A stretch of DNA of 64,000 bases from positions 1 through 64,000 of the forward strand of contig JABABA010000012.1 in the NCBI GenBank assembly GCA_014238415.1, in the 5' to 3' direction. Source of the stretch: Planctomycetota bacterium (GTDB lineage: Bacteria; Planctomycetota; UBA1135; GCA-002686595). Positions within the stretch are counted from its first letter, which is position 1; every line of letters starts with the position of its first letter. The notes under the pieces are model-generated. The model did no database searches, had not been told where the DNA came from, and worked only from the letters and a program-made list of their open reading frames with translations. Both the position numbers and the translations under genes were made by a program. Positions 17,745 to 26,713 of this stretch are shown here, piece by piece.

Positions 17745-18980
17745 ATGAAGGCCACTCTCCTCCTGCTCGCCATTCTTGTTGGCTGTCAAACTTCCACAGC
17801 CCCCGCTAAGACCCATTCCGTCGGGTGGCTAGTTAATCATGGGCTCTACGATGAGGCGCTTCGCACCGCTTCTGCTGATCTGGAGGCCGACCCGGGCAGC
17901 GCCGAGGCCAGTTTTCAACACCGCAGAGCCACGATTGCCTGGTATCTCGATCAGGCGCGCAGAATGACTTTTGCGGGTGACGATGAAGATGCTCTTGAGA
18001 TGGTGAAACTGGCGCTTGAACTCGAGCCAGACAACCATGTGACCAAGAGTTGGGAGCTCAAGGCCCTGCGCAAGCTAGGTATCACTTATTTGAATGCGGC
18101 ACAGGGCCTGCACTCGGCCGATAAGTTGAGAGAGGCTCGTGAGGCCTACATCAAGGCGCTTGGCTATCGCGCAGATCTTGTAGAGGCCGAGGCGGGTTTG
18201 ATTCAAGTGCAACGACAGATCGCCTGGCGCGAGTATCTTGGAGAGGATTACTACGACAAGGGTGTGCGGGCTATCAGTGACTGGCAACTGGATTTGGCAC
18301 AAAGCCGGTTCCGTGCATCTGGCAAGTACCGTCCGAATGATCCTCGTCCCACTCAGCGGGTGACTGAAGTGGAACGGGAGATTGCCAACCGCCATACGCG
18401 TATCGCCCTGCAATTGGAAGAGGCGGGGCACCATGCAGCCGCGCGTAACGATTTTCGCGTGGCTCTCTTGTTGGACCCTGGAAGTGACGCTGCTCAAGCG
18501 GGCCTTGATCGGGCGCGAATCGAGGCCAGGGCCGACGAGTTCCTCCTGAAAGGGAAGATGGCCATCCTGCGATCCGAGTTCAGCGAAGCTCGGGAGATCC
18601 TGCTTGAAGGCCAAGAAATCAGCGTGGCGCGTCCCGGGATGTTTGATGAAGCGCTTGCGGAAATCAAGGTGGCGCAAATCAAGGTGGCCTACCAAAAGGC
18701 AATCGACCTTGAGCATGACTTCCGCTATGAGGCTGCGATTGCCAAGTACAGTCAGATCCTGGCAGTTGAGGATTACTACGAGGACTGTCGCGCTCGCATG
18801 GGTACTTTAGAGGACTATGTTCGCGATGCAGCAGTACTCTATGAGCAGGCCATGGCGGCCGATGAGGAGTCCGAAGCCCTGCAGCTGCTGCGTCAGATCG
18901 AGCTTTTCTGGCCGGAGTACAAGGATATCCGCAAGCGCATTCAGGTGCTTGAGGATGCGTCTGCAGACTCTGACGCCTGA
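17745..18980 (+). CDS. TPR-repeat lipoprotein
   Basis: 411 residues from ATG 17745, giving a lipoprotein signal (MKATLLLLAILVGCQTS). At least eight helical repeats follow, for example GLYDEALRTASADLEADPGS, DALEMVKLALELEPDNHV and REAYIKALGYRADLVEAEAG, which match the TPR pattern (Ala/Leu pairs, Pro near repeat ends). It is probably an outer-membrane-anchored scaffold. The last 40 bp overlap the convergent membrane-protein gene on the other strand. Function unknown. Confidence 0.82.
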   Translation: MKATLLLLAILVGCQTSTAPAKTHSVGWLVNHGLYDEALRTASADLEADPGSAEASFQHRRATIAWYLDQARRMTFAGDDEDALEMVKLALELEPDNHVTKSWELKALRKLGITYLNAAQGLHSADKLREAREAYIKALGYRADLVEAEAGLIQVQRQIAWREYLGEDYYDKGVRAISDWQLDLAQSRFRASGKYRPNDPRPTQRVTEVEREIANRHTRIALQLEEAGHHAAARNDFRVALLLDPGSDAAQAGLDRARIEARADEFLLKGKMAILRSEFSEAREILLEGQEISVARPGMFDEALAEIKVAQIKVAYQKAIDLEHDFRYEAAIAKYSQILAVEDYYEDCRARMGTLEDYVRDAAVLYEQAMAADEESEALQLLRQIELFWPEYKDIRKRIQVLEDASADSDA

Positions 18981-19684
18981 CGTTTGGATTCCGAGCGCGC
19001 CAGCCACCAGACGACCAGGCCTGCCAGGCTGATTTCGATGAACGGGTGGATGGACGCGTCTGACAGTTTGCCCTCGCCCATGATGAATATCAGGTAGGCG
19101 TAGGGCAGCCAGGCTCCGATGGCCACAGCCATGGCTCCCTGGGCCAGACCTTCTGGCGTTGTGCCTTCCTGTTCAGCCAGCTTGTCTCCGACAGATGTGG
19201 CTTCTGATTCGATTTGATCGAGGGCGTTAGCGGCCTTGTCCACGATCAACTGGGTTCTGCGCAGGGCGCGGTATTCAACAGGCAGGGCCCACAAGTTGAG
19301 CAACAAAGCCAGACAGGCGGCTATCCAATGGGTTGCGGCCGGAAGTCCCAGTACGGGAGCACCAAAGGCAAGAACCGCCGCGCCTACGATGGAGAAGCTG
19401 CCAAAGATCGCCGCGGGGTAGGCGTTTGCTGCTGAAAAGAACTGGTTGAGTTCGTCGAGGAAGTCCTGGGGCAGGTCCCGGCACCGGACGGCCTCGCGGA
19501 GGATGCGACCAGTGACCACCATGAACAGGATCAACAGGGTATGGGCGCCCACAGTCAAGATTGCCGCAGGCAGGGCGACCTTGAAATGCAGGCTCAATGC
19601 ATTGCCGAAACCAAGGCCAGCGGAGACGAGCAAGGCCAGTATGGAGGCAATGCTGCCGGACAAGAAATAGGTGGACATTCTCAT
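18941..19684 (-). CDS. Polytopic membrane protein of unknown function
   Basis: 247 residues with about five membrane helices (GSIASILALLVSAGLGFGNA; ALPAAILTVGAHTLLILFMV; YPAAIFGSFSIVGAAVLAFG; WIAACLALLLNLWALPVEY; AMAVAIGAWLPYAYLIFIMG; IEISLAGLVVWWLA) and a cytoplasmic helical hairpin near 150-180. It ends in a Ser/Asp-rich tail. Ten bases separate it from the glycosyltransferase gene upstream on the same strand, so they are likely co-transcribed. No family assigned. Confidence 0.72.
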   Translation of the reverse strand: MRMSTYFLSGSIASILALLVSAGLGFGNALSLHFKVALPAAILTVGAHTLLILFMVVTGRILREAVRCRDLPQDFLDELNQFFSAANAYPAAIFGSFSIVGAAVLAFGAPVLGLPAATHWIAACLALLLNLWALPVEYRALRRTQLIVDKAANALDQIESEATSVGDKLAEQEGTTPEGLAQGAMAVAIGAWLPYAYLIFIMGEGKLSDASIHPFIEISLAGLVVWWLARSESKRQASESADASSST

Positions 19685-19694
19685 GGGTTCATAC

Positions 19695-20720
19695 TCAAGG
19701 GCAGAGCACTGACTCGAGCAGCGTTTGAGCGAGTTGCTCGCCCCTCAGATCCGAGATATTACCGCTTGGGGAGCGGTGCGCGGTGTGGATCGTGTCAGGG
19801 GATGAGACCAAAGGCCAGGGGCCGGTTGCCTCGGGATCCGTTGGTCCGGTCCACATGTCTACGCCCATGTTCATGGCCGCCGCCAGGTGCGTGGGACCCG
19901 AGTCTCCGGCAACGAGGCGGATGTGCTGTTTGGCGGCTGCGGAAAAGAGGGCTGTGATCAAGGGCAGTCCTCGCTGACCAATCCAATGTTGTACAGCCGG
20001 GTTGTACTGCAGGCGCTTTGAGAGTTTCTTGCCACTGTCCTCTTCCCCTGGGCCGCTGAGCAGCAGTACATCCTCGCCCCCTTGCACCAGGCCCTGCACC
20101 AGTTCCTCGATCTCGTCCACTGGCAGACTGCGCGAATCTCCCGGGCAGCCAGGGTGCACTATGCGCCTGGGGCGGCCGCGGTCCGGGAGACGGGCGGCGA
20201 GTTCCTTCGCGCCTCGCTGTTGCGCTGCGTGGGTGATGGGCAGATGAAAGGGGGCAGGTTGATCCTCGGCGAGCACAACTTGCGCGAGTTTCTGCACTCG
20301 CTGGATGCTGTGGGGACCCTCGGCAGGTTTCGCTTGTTCAGTCATGGCCCGGGCTCCGAGGGGCTCGCGCCAGTCTCCCCGATGAAAGCCCAACCGGCGG
20401 GGGGCGCCGGAGAGGCGCGTGACCATGGCGCTCTTCAGGTTGCCCTGGGAGTCGATGGCCCAGTCCGGTTGCCAGTTCCTCAGGGACCGGCGCAGGCGGA
20501 GCCAGGCAGGCAGACCTTTTGTCCGTTCAAAAAGGAATACCTCCTCCAGCCCCGGCAGACCCCGCACCAGGTCTTGGAATGGCGGCTGGATGGCCCATCC
20601 AAGTTGGGCGTCGGGATGTGCTGTCCGCAGGGCGTGGTAGAGCGGCAGCGCATGGCACACATCCCCCAGGTGCGACAGGCGCACAATCAGGATGCGGCGG
20701 GGAGGTGAACTGGAGGCCAT
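19695..20720 (-). CDS. Glycosyltransferase family 9 (heptosyltransferase-like)
   Basis: 341 residues with the GT9 layout: N-terminal RILIVRLSHLGDVCHALPL (acceptor-site loop with the conserved Gly-Asp), central RIVHPGCPGDSRSLPVDEI (nucleotide-sugar binding; the family usually has a Lys/Arg-x-W here) and C-terminal VAGDSGPTHLAAAMN. These enzymes add heptose to LPS inner core. Its place within the LPS-related stretch fits, but the sugar donor cannot be read from sequence. Confidence 0.87.
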   Translation of the reverse strand: MASSSPPRRILIVRLSHLGDVCHALPLYHALRTAHPDAQLGWAIQPPFQDLVRGLPGLEEVFLFERTKGLPAWLRLRRSLRNWQPDWAIDSQGNLKSAMVTRLSGAPRRLGFHRGDWREPLGARAMTEQAKPAEGPHSIQRVQKLAQVVLAEDQPAPFHLPITHAAQQRGAKELAARLPDRGRPRRIVHPGCPGDSRSLPVDEIEELVQGLVQGGEDVLLLSGPGEEDSGKKLSKRLQYNPAVQHWIGQRGLPLITALFSAAAKQHIRLVAGDSGPTHLAAAMNMGVDMWTGPTDPEATGPWPLVSSPDTIHTAHRSPSGNISDLRGEQLAQTLLESVLCP

Positions 20721-20780
20721 TGGGTTCGTCCCGAGGATTCAGGAGGGTCAGAGGATAAGCTGGGCTGGCCCCACCGGACC

Positions 20781-22718
20781 TTGGGTCCTCGGGCGATTGT
20801 CCTCAACCTGACCTTCTCCGTGTTTCGTCGCATCTCCACCAAGTGGACCCTGGCCGTACTGGTCGCGGTCGCCGTGCCATTCATCGGCTTTTCCACCTGG
20901 GTGGACCGTGAGGTCTCCCAGCGTCTGGCTGACGATTCTGTACGTTTCCACCTGCTGTCCACCGCCACGGACCTTGCGGATCAGATCGACACGGAGATCC
21001 GCGAGCGTTGGCAGGACCTTGAGTACCTTGCGGGAGTTCCCTTGGTCAGTTGGTATGCCGCTGGCGGTGAGGAGGATCGCGGAAGTTGGGAGGCCACCGT
21101 GCAGGATCTATTCGACCGCTTGGTGCGCCTTTCTGGTGCACACAGCATCGTTACTGCGGTCGATGGCGATGGAGAGATCTTGATCGCCAATCAGTTCGGG
21201 TCAGATGGCGCTCCAAATAACTCCATTTCCCTTGGTGGGAGTGTTTCAGATCAGCCTTGGTTCGAGAAACTGATGAGCGAAGGGCGGGCAGCGATTGGTT
21301 TTGGAACGCTGGAGGACCTGCTTGGTGTGGAATCAGATGGGCGCTCCTATGTGGGTCTGGCCGTGCGGCTGGAGGCTCCCAGTGAAGGTCTGCCTGCTGG
21401 AGCCGTGATAGGCTTGATGCATACCGATCGTCTGCAGGGCTGGGTTGAGGAATATGGCGTGCGTCGCTTGGGCAGTGATGGTGGCCAGACTACGGAGGAC
21501 TTGTACACTTCTTCATATGCCTGGATTTGGGGATCCGACGCGGACACGATCGTGGCTCACCCTACGCGTCGTCTCGTGGGGCAAAAGGTCAGCGAGTTGG
21601 AAGCAGGTTCGTTGATCCCCCTGGTGGAAGCTGCCCGCCGCGGACCCTGGGGCATGTATCCGGACTATGTCTTTCGCGGAGTGCAGAAGAAGGCAGCATT
21701 CAAGCACCTGACATCTGTCGACGGTGGTGGTTTGGGTTGGGTGGTTGGCGTTGGCGTGGACTATGGAGACATCTACGCGCCGGTGGCCGCGGTTTCGCAG
21801 ACTCTGCTGCTGGCGACTCTGGTGGGTCTTTTTCTTGCGGCCGTACTCTCTTTCATGGTGGCTCGGCGCACCCTGCAGCCGATTCTGGAGTTGGAGCGGC
21901 ACACCAGGCGCATTGCTGGGGGGGAATTGGAAGCTCGCTTGGACTCCAGACGGCAGGATGAACTGGGGGACCTGGCACGCTCCTTCGACCGTATGACTGA
22001 GGACCTGTCCCGTAGCCGCTCACGGCTGGTGCGCGCAGAAAAAGACGCTGCCTGGCGCGAAATGGCTCGTCAGGTGGCCCACGAGATCAAGAATCCCCTG
22101 ACTCCGATTTCCCTTTCGATCAGCTTGCTGAGACGGGCTCGGGCTGAGGGCAGTCCCGAGGCGGATTCGATTCAGGAGCGCACCATGGACATGATCGAGC
22201 GCCAGGTCGCGGCAATGCGTGAGATCGCCAGCGATTTTCACGCCTTCGCTGGTCATCACATCGAGCCCGAGCCAGTGGAAGTTGGCAGCCTCTTGGATGA
22301 GGTCCTGGAATTGACCCATGCCTGGGCCAAAGACCTTGATGTGGAAGTGGTTCGAGAGGGAGAAGGTGGCTGCGTGTTGGCGGACGAGGGTGAGTTGAGG
22401 CGAGCTTTGCTCAACTTGGTTTCCAACGCACTAGAAGCAATGGATGGGATGGATGAGCGCAAGCGTCTGATCGCGCGCGTCGACGTGGTGGGGGAGCGTG
22501 TGGAAGTCCTGCTGAGTGACACGGGTCCAGGTCTGGACACGGAGCAAGAGGCGCACCTCTTTGATCCTTACTTCACCACGCGCTCAAGCGGTACCGGTCT
22601 GGGGTTGGCGATTGTGCGCCGAATTGTGGGAGATCTGGGAGGTACAGTGACTCTCACCAACGGGCCCGAAGGCAAAGGCGCTATAGCGCGCGTTGAGATA
22701 CCTTGGCACCGGCGCTGA
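20781..22718 (+). CDS. NtrY-like sensor histidine kinase with extracytoplasmic Cache-type domain
   Basis: 645 residues from a TTG at 20781; a GTG at 20820 is an alternative start. TM1 is near 22-42, an extracytoplasmic sensor of ~300 residues follows (double-Cache-like; IVTAVDGDGEILIANQFGS and GGLGWVVGVGVDYGDIYAPV), then TM2 (LLLATLVGLFLAAVLSFMVA), HAMP (TLQPILELERHTRRIAGGEL), the dimerisation/phosphoacceptor helix with His434 in QVAHEIKNPLTPIS, and the ATPase domain (NLVSNALEAM; DTGPGLD; SGTGLGLAIVRR). The AHEIKNPL form is typical of NtrY/NtrB-type kinases, which often act on sigma-54 regulators. No response regulator is adjacent. Confidence 0.92.
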   Translation: MGPRAIVLNLTFSVFRRISTKWTLAVLVAVAVPFIGFSTWVDREVSQRLADDSVRFHLLSTATDLADQIDTEIRERWQDLEYLAGVPLVSWYAAGGEEDRGSWEATVQDLFDRLVRLSGAHSIVTAVDGDGEILIANQFGSDGAPNNSISLGGSVSDQPWFEKLMSEGRAAIGFGTLEDLLGVESDGRSYVGLAVRLEAPSEGLPAGAVIGLMHTDRLQGWVEEYGVRRLGSDGGQTTEDLYTSSYAWIWGSDADTIVAHPTRRLVGQKVSELEAGSLIPLVEAARRGPWGMYPDYVFRGVQKKAAFKHLTSVDGGGLGWVVGVGVDYGDIYAPVAAVSQTLLLATLVGLFLAAVLSFMVARRTLQPILELERHTRRIAGGELEARLDSRRQDELGDLARSFDRMTEDLSRSRSRLVRAEKDAAWREMARQVAHEIKNPLTPISLSISLLRRARAEGSPEADSIQERTMDMIERQVAAMREIASDFHAFAGHHIEPEPVEVGSLLDEVLELTHAWAKDLDVEVVREGEGGCVLADEGELRRALLNLVSNALEAMDGMDERKRLIARVDVVGERVEVLLSDTGPGLDTEQEAHLFDPYFTTRSSGTGLGLAIVRRIVGDLGGTVTLTNGPEGKGAIARVEIPWHRR

Positions 22719-22760
22719 GACCGTGTGCTCTTCACCCCATGCGGGGCAGGGGTCAACGGA

Positions 22761-23150
22761 TCAGGACCCAAGCAACGGAGTGCCGGTTGCTTTTTCCTTA
22801 CGCAGTTGCTCGCCAGAGAAACCCCAGGTGCCGGTCAACACGGTCTTGCGCACTCCGACGACGTCGAGTAGCCAGTCCCACCACCCAAGGTAGGGGGTAG
22901 TTATCACGTTGGTGACATCCAGGTTGGAGAGCCCCGCGTCAAAAACATTGTCTCGTGCGATCTGGACCGACTCCTTGGGGAAGTCCCAGGCAAAGATCGT
23001 GAAAGCCCAGGCTTCGGAGCGAAAGGTGCCGGAGGTTTCGGTCTCGCGCTCAAACGAAATCGTGGCGCAGGCAGAGAGCATTCCAGCCAGGAAAAGACTG
23101 GGGAGCAGGCGCTGGAGACTGGGACCCCTCGGAAGCGATTGACTGACCAT
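22761..23150 (-). CDS. Small lipoprotein of unknown function
   Basis: 129 residues from ATG 23150, selected because it starts a lipoprotein signal (LFLAGMLSACATIS). The mature part is short and contains RDNVFDAGLSNLDVTNVIT and PYLGWWDWLLDVVGVRKTV, weakly reminiscent of TRL-like lipoproteins. It faces the histidine kinase gene convergently with a 42-bp gap. Expression level and role are unknown. Confidence 0.7.
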   Translation of the reverse strand: MVSQSLPRGPSLQRLLPSLFLAGMLSACATISFERETETSGTFRSEAWAFTIFAWDFPKESVQIARDNVFDAGLSNLDVTNVITTPYLGWWDWLLDVVGVRKTVLTGTWGFSGEQLRKEKATGTPLLGS

Positions 23151-23322
23151 GGCAGGCACTCTATCGTCCTGGAAGGTCTGAAACCGCAGCGCTGTGCTGA
23201 AGATCTCCCCTTCCTTTGGGCAATCTGTGTCCCGGAAAGGGGATCGGTGGTGTTGGGGCCCTTCAGGAGTCCTCACGTGGCCTTGGCGCTTGGGTCCACA
23301 GGCGCACCGAAGAATCAACCTT

Positions 23323-24519
23323 ATGTCCTCCGCCTCCCTCGACCCAGCTGTTCACAGGCGTCATGTGGCCCAGATGGACCGTCACCTGGGGTCGTCTAGC
23401 ACTCCGGCGCGTCTTTTCTTTGCTCCCGGACGGGTCAATTTGTTCGGTGCGCATTTGGACTACAACGGGGGTCCGGTGATGCCCACGGCAATTCACCGGG
23501 GCACCTTGATTGGCGTGCGATCGCGGGCAGATGGGAGGATTCGAATGGCCTCTACCCTGGGTGGTGTGACCCTCGATGCGGACTTGGATACTCTGCCCCA
23601 AGTCGCAAGCGGTGCCTGGTTCGACTATCCCTTGGGTGTCTTGATCCAGTTGCTCGGCAAGCGTCCCAAGACCATGGCGGGTCTTGATCTGTTCTTTGGT
23701 GGGGACCTGCCCATTGGGGCAGGCTTGTCTTCCTCCGCTTCGATTTGCGTGGGCACGGCTCTGGCTCTTGATCTTTGCTGGGAACTGGGTGTGGGATGTG
23801 AGGGTTGGGTCAACGCGGCCTTGCAAGGCGAGCGGGGCTTTGTGGGCGTTCAGTGCGGCATCATGGATCCCTACGCAGTGGGCTACGCCAAGCCCGGGCA
23901 CCTCTTGTGGCTGGATTGCAAGGACGGCAGCTTCAGCTACTTGCCCTTGGATCCGAAGGCGGTCTCCATCGTCGTGATGGACTCTGGAGTCAAGCGTGAG
24001 TTGGCCGCTGGTGCTTTCAATCAGCGTGTGCAGGAGTGCAAAGCCGCCGCGGAGTTCTTAGTTCCTTTGAGCTCTGGCGCTGATTGCCTGCGGGATGTGA
24101 AGGCAGAGGTGTTGGCCGAGCATGGATCAAGGATGGACCCGGTCTTGCAGCGGCGCACCCGGCATGTGATCAATGAAGTGCAGCGCACCTTCCAGGCGCG
24201 GGATTTCCTGGCACAGGGAGACATTGCTGCAGCGGGTGACCTGATGGTGGAGTCCCACGAATCCCTTAGGCGTGACTTTGAAGTCTCAGTGCCGGAACTC
24301 GATCTTCTGGTGGATGCGGTCTCGGCAGGGGAGGAGAGTTTCGGCGGAAGGCTGACAGGGGCCGGCTTTGGAGGTTGCGTGGTGGCCCTGGTCCGGAGGG
24401 GCCAAGAAGAAGCCCTGCGCGAGAGGGCGCAGGGCTGGTTCGTTGAGCGTTTTGGCCGTGACCCTGGATTTGCGGTTTTCCTGGGGGACGAAGGCCCCCG
24501 GGAATTGAGCCTGTCCTAG
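23323..24519 (+). CDS. Galactokinase-family GHMP kinase with altered sugar-binding residues
   Basis: 398 residues from ATG 23323. GHMP landmarks: APGRVNLFGAHLDYNGG (motif 1), PIGAGLSSSASICVGTAL (ATP loop), CGIMDPYAVGYAKPG (catalytic Asp region), MDSGVKRELAAGAFNQR and GRLTGAGFGGCVVAL (motif 3). In galactokinases motif 1 reads G[DE]H; here Glu is Ala43. The Tyr of the 'S-E/A-Y-N-x-R' segment is Phe232. Both contact the sugar in known galactokinases, so the true substrate may be a different hexose or uronic acid. No galT or galE gene is nearby. Confidence 0.85.
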   Translation: MSSASLDPAVHRRHVAQMDRHLGSSSTPARLFFAPGRVNLFGAHLDYNGGPVMPTAIHRGTLIGVRSRADGRIRMASTLGGVTLDADLDTLPQVASGAWFDYPLGVLIQLLGKRPKTMAGLDLFFGGDLPIGAGLSSSASICVGTALALDLCWELGVGCEGWVNAALQGERGFVGVQCGIMDPYAVGYAKPGHLLWLDCKDGSFSYLPLDPKAVSIVVMDSGVKRELAAGAFNQRVQECKAAAEFLVPLSSGADCLRDVKAEVLAEHGSRMDPVLQRRTRHVINEVQRTFQARDFLAQGDIAAAGDLMVESHESLRRDFEVSVPELDLLVDAVSAGEESFGGRLTGAGFGGCVVALVRRGQEEALRERAQGWFVERFGRDPGFAVFLGDEGPRELSLS

Positions 24520-26555
24520 TTTTCTTCCCCTTGCAGGGCAGGCGTCCCGTGCTGGATCGAGCGGGCCGCTTCGAGCAGCACTGCTCCAGGTCCGGTGCTG
24601 ACCACCGCTGCGCTGAAGGGACTCTCCAGAAGGTCCACCGCAGCGGCCGGTCGGCCACCGAAGTGGTAGTTTCCGGCCAGGAGCAGGCGCGCGTCTTCGT
24701 CCAGGAAGTGGTCGCTCAGGTAGCGTTCAAGGGTTGCCAGTTGCTGGTCGAACTGAACCGGGTCCCCATAGAAGGTGTGCTTGTCAACCACGTGAAGGGC
24801 CAGGCTCGGGTCCAGCTCAAGAGCCACGCGCAATTCCGCGGCGGCCCAGCGATAGTCACCTATCGCCATGAGTGCATCGGAGAGCACAAGGTGAAGGATG
24901 CCGATCTTCGGGGCAAATTCCACCGCCCGTGAGTAGTGACTGGCCGCGTCGCTGAAGCGCCCCGCGCGAAAGGCCTCGTCTCCAAGGGTCAGGTAGTGCT
25001 GAGCGACCCGATTGAGTTCCTCTTGCCTGGCCTGGTCTACTTGTCCTTGGGGAGTTCCTGCCGCAGCTGGCACCACGACCTCGCCGAGGGGGATGGCCTC
25101 TTGCGCCACAGCTTGCGGTGCCTGCTCCACATAGATTACTTCGGGCTCGGCCTCGATCACTATCGTGGTCGTTTCCGGATAGTAGCCATATGGCACCATG
25201 GGTCCGTACCAGGAGTACCTTGAGGGCCACCAGCCCCAGTAGGAGTGTCCGCCGCCCCACCACCAACTGTGCCACCAAAACGAGGAGCAGTAGATGGGAC
25301 AAGAAAGCCAACCCCAGGAGTTCCAGCCCCAGGAGGAGTAGCAACCCCAGAATATGCTGTGGGAGCCATAGCCATAGCCGTCGTGCCAGCCATCGTGGTA
25401 GCCATCGCCATATCCGTCGTCGTACTCGCCGCCAGAGCCTGCTCCCGATCCGGAACTGCCCGTGGCGCCTCCGTCGGAGTCGAGGCCCGGGCGCACCGCG
25501 GCCTGGACACCATTGGGGTCATCCCCGGCGGAGAAGGCACCGCCTCCAAGCGCGTTGTTCTTGGCGTCAAGAGCTGCCTGACGACGACGGTTGTTGGTTA
25601 CCTCTTGATACTGTTCCCGCGCCTTGGCTACTCGGGTCAAGCGCTGCTGCAGGCGACCTTCTGCTGTCCGCTGCTTGCGTTGGGTACTGTCCTGACGTGC
25701 TTGAGTGGTGCGTGCGTTTCGGATCTGCTTGCCTTGACGCGCGGCTTGCACACGTTGGGCCAGGGTGGAGCCGCGGGCAGGCTCGATGTCTGTTGCTCTG
25801 GTCTGGGCCGTACGGTAACGGCCTAACAGTGAAGCGCGATTGGATGAAGGCACACTGTTGGCTCTTGAGGTTGCGGAGGGTGATTGTCCGCTGAGACTCC
25901 AGCGGCTACGTACGGAGGCTGAGGGACCTGAGCCCACTGGCGTGGAGCGCGGGCGCCAGGAGGGCGCACCTGTCGCAGTGGGGCTGGAATTGGAGCCCGA
26001 GTAGGATTGCGGGAAGCGCACTCTGCGCGTCGGAGAGGTCACCGGTTCGCGGGGAGCAGGGGTATTCCTTTCAGGCGTCGAACGGGAACTTGTGGGACGC
26101 CAGGTCGAACTGCTGCTGCCACGCGCAGCGCTAGCGCTGCTGGATGTGCTCGTGACGGGAGCGGTGCTGCGCGTGGGAACCGTGCTGGTGCGGCTCGGGG
26201 CCCTTGAGGTCGAGCGTGTGGTCGGCTGGGTTGTCACCCTGGGCGAGGTGCTGCGGCTGGGGCTGTAGGTCGGGCTTGAGCTTCTCGCGCGTGAGCTGCT
26301 TGTACGGGAAGGTGTGGAGCGGGAACTGCTCGACCGTGAGGGGGTGGAGCGGGAACTGCTCGATCGTGAGGGTGTTGAGCGGGAGCTGCTCGACCGTGAG
26401 GGGGTGGAGCGGGAGGGGCTGGGACGCTGGGAGCGGCTGGAACTCTGGGTGCGACTGCCTTGGGAACTGCTGCGACTGCGTTGGCCGAAGGCCTCAGCGG
26501 AGGGAAGGGCCAGCAGGAGGATCAGGGTGGTGGTGATCAGGCGGGGGGTACTCAT
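24516..26555 (-). CDS. Secreted Ser/Arg-repeat protein with Gly/Tyr/Trp-rich middle and TPR tail
   Basis: 679 residues with a cleavable signal (LILLLALPSAEAFG). Residues ~25-260 are Ser/Arg/Thr/Pro-rich with a 10-residue tandem repeat STPSRSSSSR. ~260-340 is basic, helical and Gln/Arg-rich. ~365-450 is extremely rich in Gly, Tyr, Asp and Trp (YDDGYGDGYHDGWHDGYGYG). The C-terminus (~520-670) holds TPR-like helices (YLTLGDEAFRAGRFSDAASH; WAAAELRVALELDPSLAL). The composition suggests an extracellular or surface-structure protein that may bind polyanions through the Arg repeats. Its stop overlaps the convergent kinase gene by 4 bp. Confidence 0.8.
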   Translation of the reverse strand: MSTPRLITTTLILLLALPSAEAFGQRSRSSSQGSRTQSSSRSQRPSPSRSTPSRSSSSRSTPSRSSSSRSTPSRSSSSRSTPSRTSSSRARSSSPTYSPSRSTSPRVTTQPTTRSTSRAPSRTSTVPTRSTAPVTSTSSSASAARGSSSSTWRPTSSRSTPERNTPAPREPVTSPTRRVRFPQSYSGSNSSPTATGAPSWRPRSTPVGSGPSASVRSRWSLSGQSPSATSRANSVPSSNRASLLGRYRTAQTRATDIEPARGSTLAQRVQAARQGKQIRNARTTQARQDSTQRKQRTAEGRLQQRLTRVAKAREQYQEVTNNRRRQAALDAKNNALGGGAFSAGDDPNGVQAAVRPGLDSDGGATGSSGSGAGSGGEYDDGYGDGYHDGWHDGYGYGSHSIFWGCYSSWGWNSWGWLSCPIYCSSFWWHSWWWGGGHSYWGWWPSRYSWYGPMVPYGYYPETTTIVIEAEPEVIYVEQAPQAVAQEAIPLGEVVVPAAAGTPQGQVDQARQEELNRVAQHYLTLGDEAFRAGRFSDAASHYSRAVEFAPKIGILHLVLSDALMAIGDYRWAAAELRVALELDPSLALHVVDKHTFYGDPVQFDQQLATLERYLSDHFLDEDARLLLAGNYHFGGRPAAAVDLLESPFSAAVVSTGPGAVLLEAARSIQHGTPALQGEEN
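26311..26415. repeat. 30-bp tandem repeat, about 3.5 copies, inside the Ser/Arg-repeat gene
   Basis: Units at 26311, 26341 and 26371 differ by only a few bases, and a partial fourth starts at 26401; a degenerate copy precedes them. The 30-bp period keeps the frame and encodes STPSRSSSSR on the minus strand. High identity suggests recent slippage expansion, so the copy number may vary between strains. Confidence 0.85.
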
Positions 26556-26713
26556 GGGAGCTAGGGTGGGGTTCAGGGTTCGACCTCTTCACAGCAAGGA
26601 GGGTGCCAGCCTCTGAAGACCCCCAGGAGGCATGTGGGGAGGGTCCCTGACCTACCTGGAAGACACCGGCGGTGTGTTCTCCATAGGGGACGCGATGCGG
26701 TGCAAGGAGAGGG

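Noticed and set aside
26311..26415. 30-bp repeats considered as a CRISPR array
   Set aside because: Direct tandem copies without spacers, in frame inside a coding gene.
26314..26616. Plus-strand frame with VERELLDREG repeats
   Set aside because: Mirror of the Ser/Arg repeat DNA on the other strand; no start context or extra evidence.
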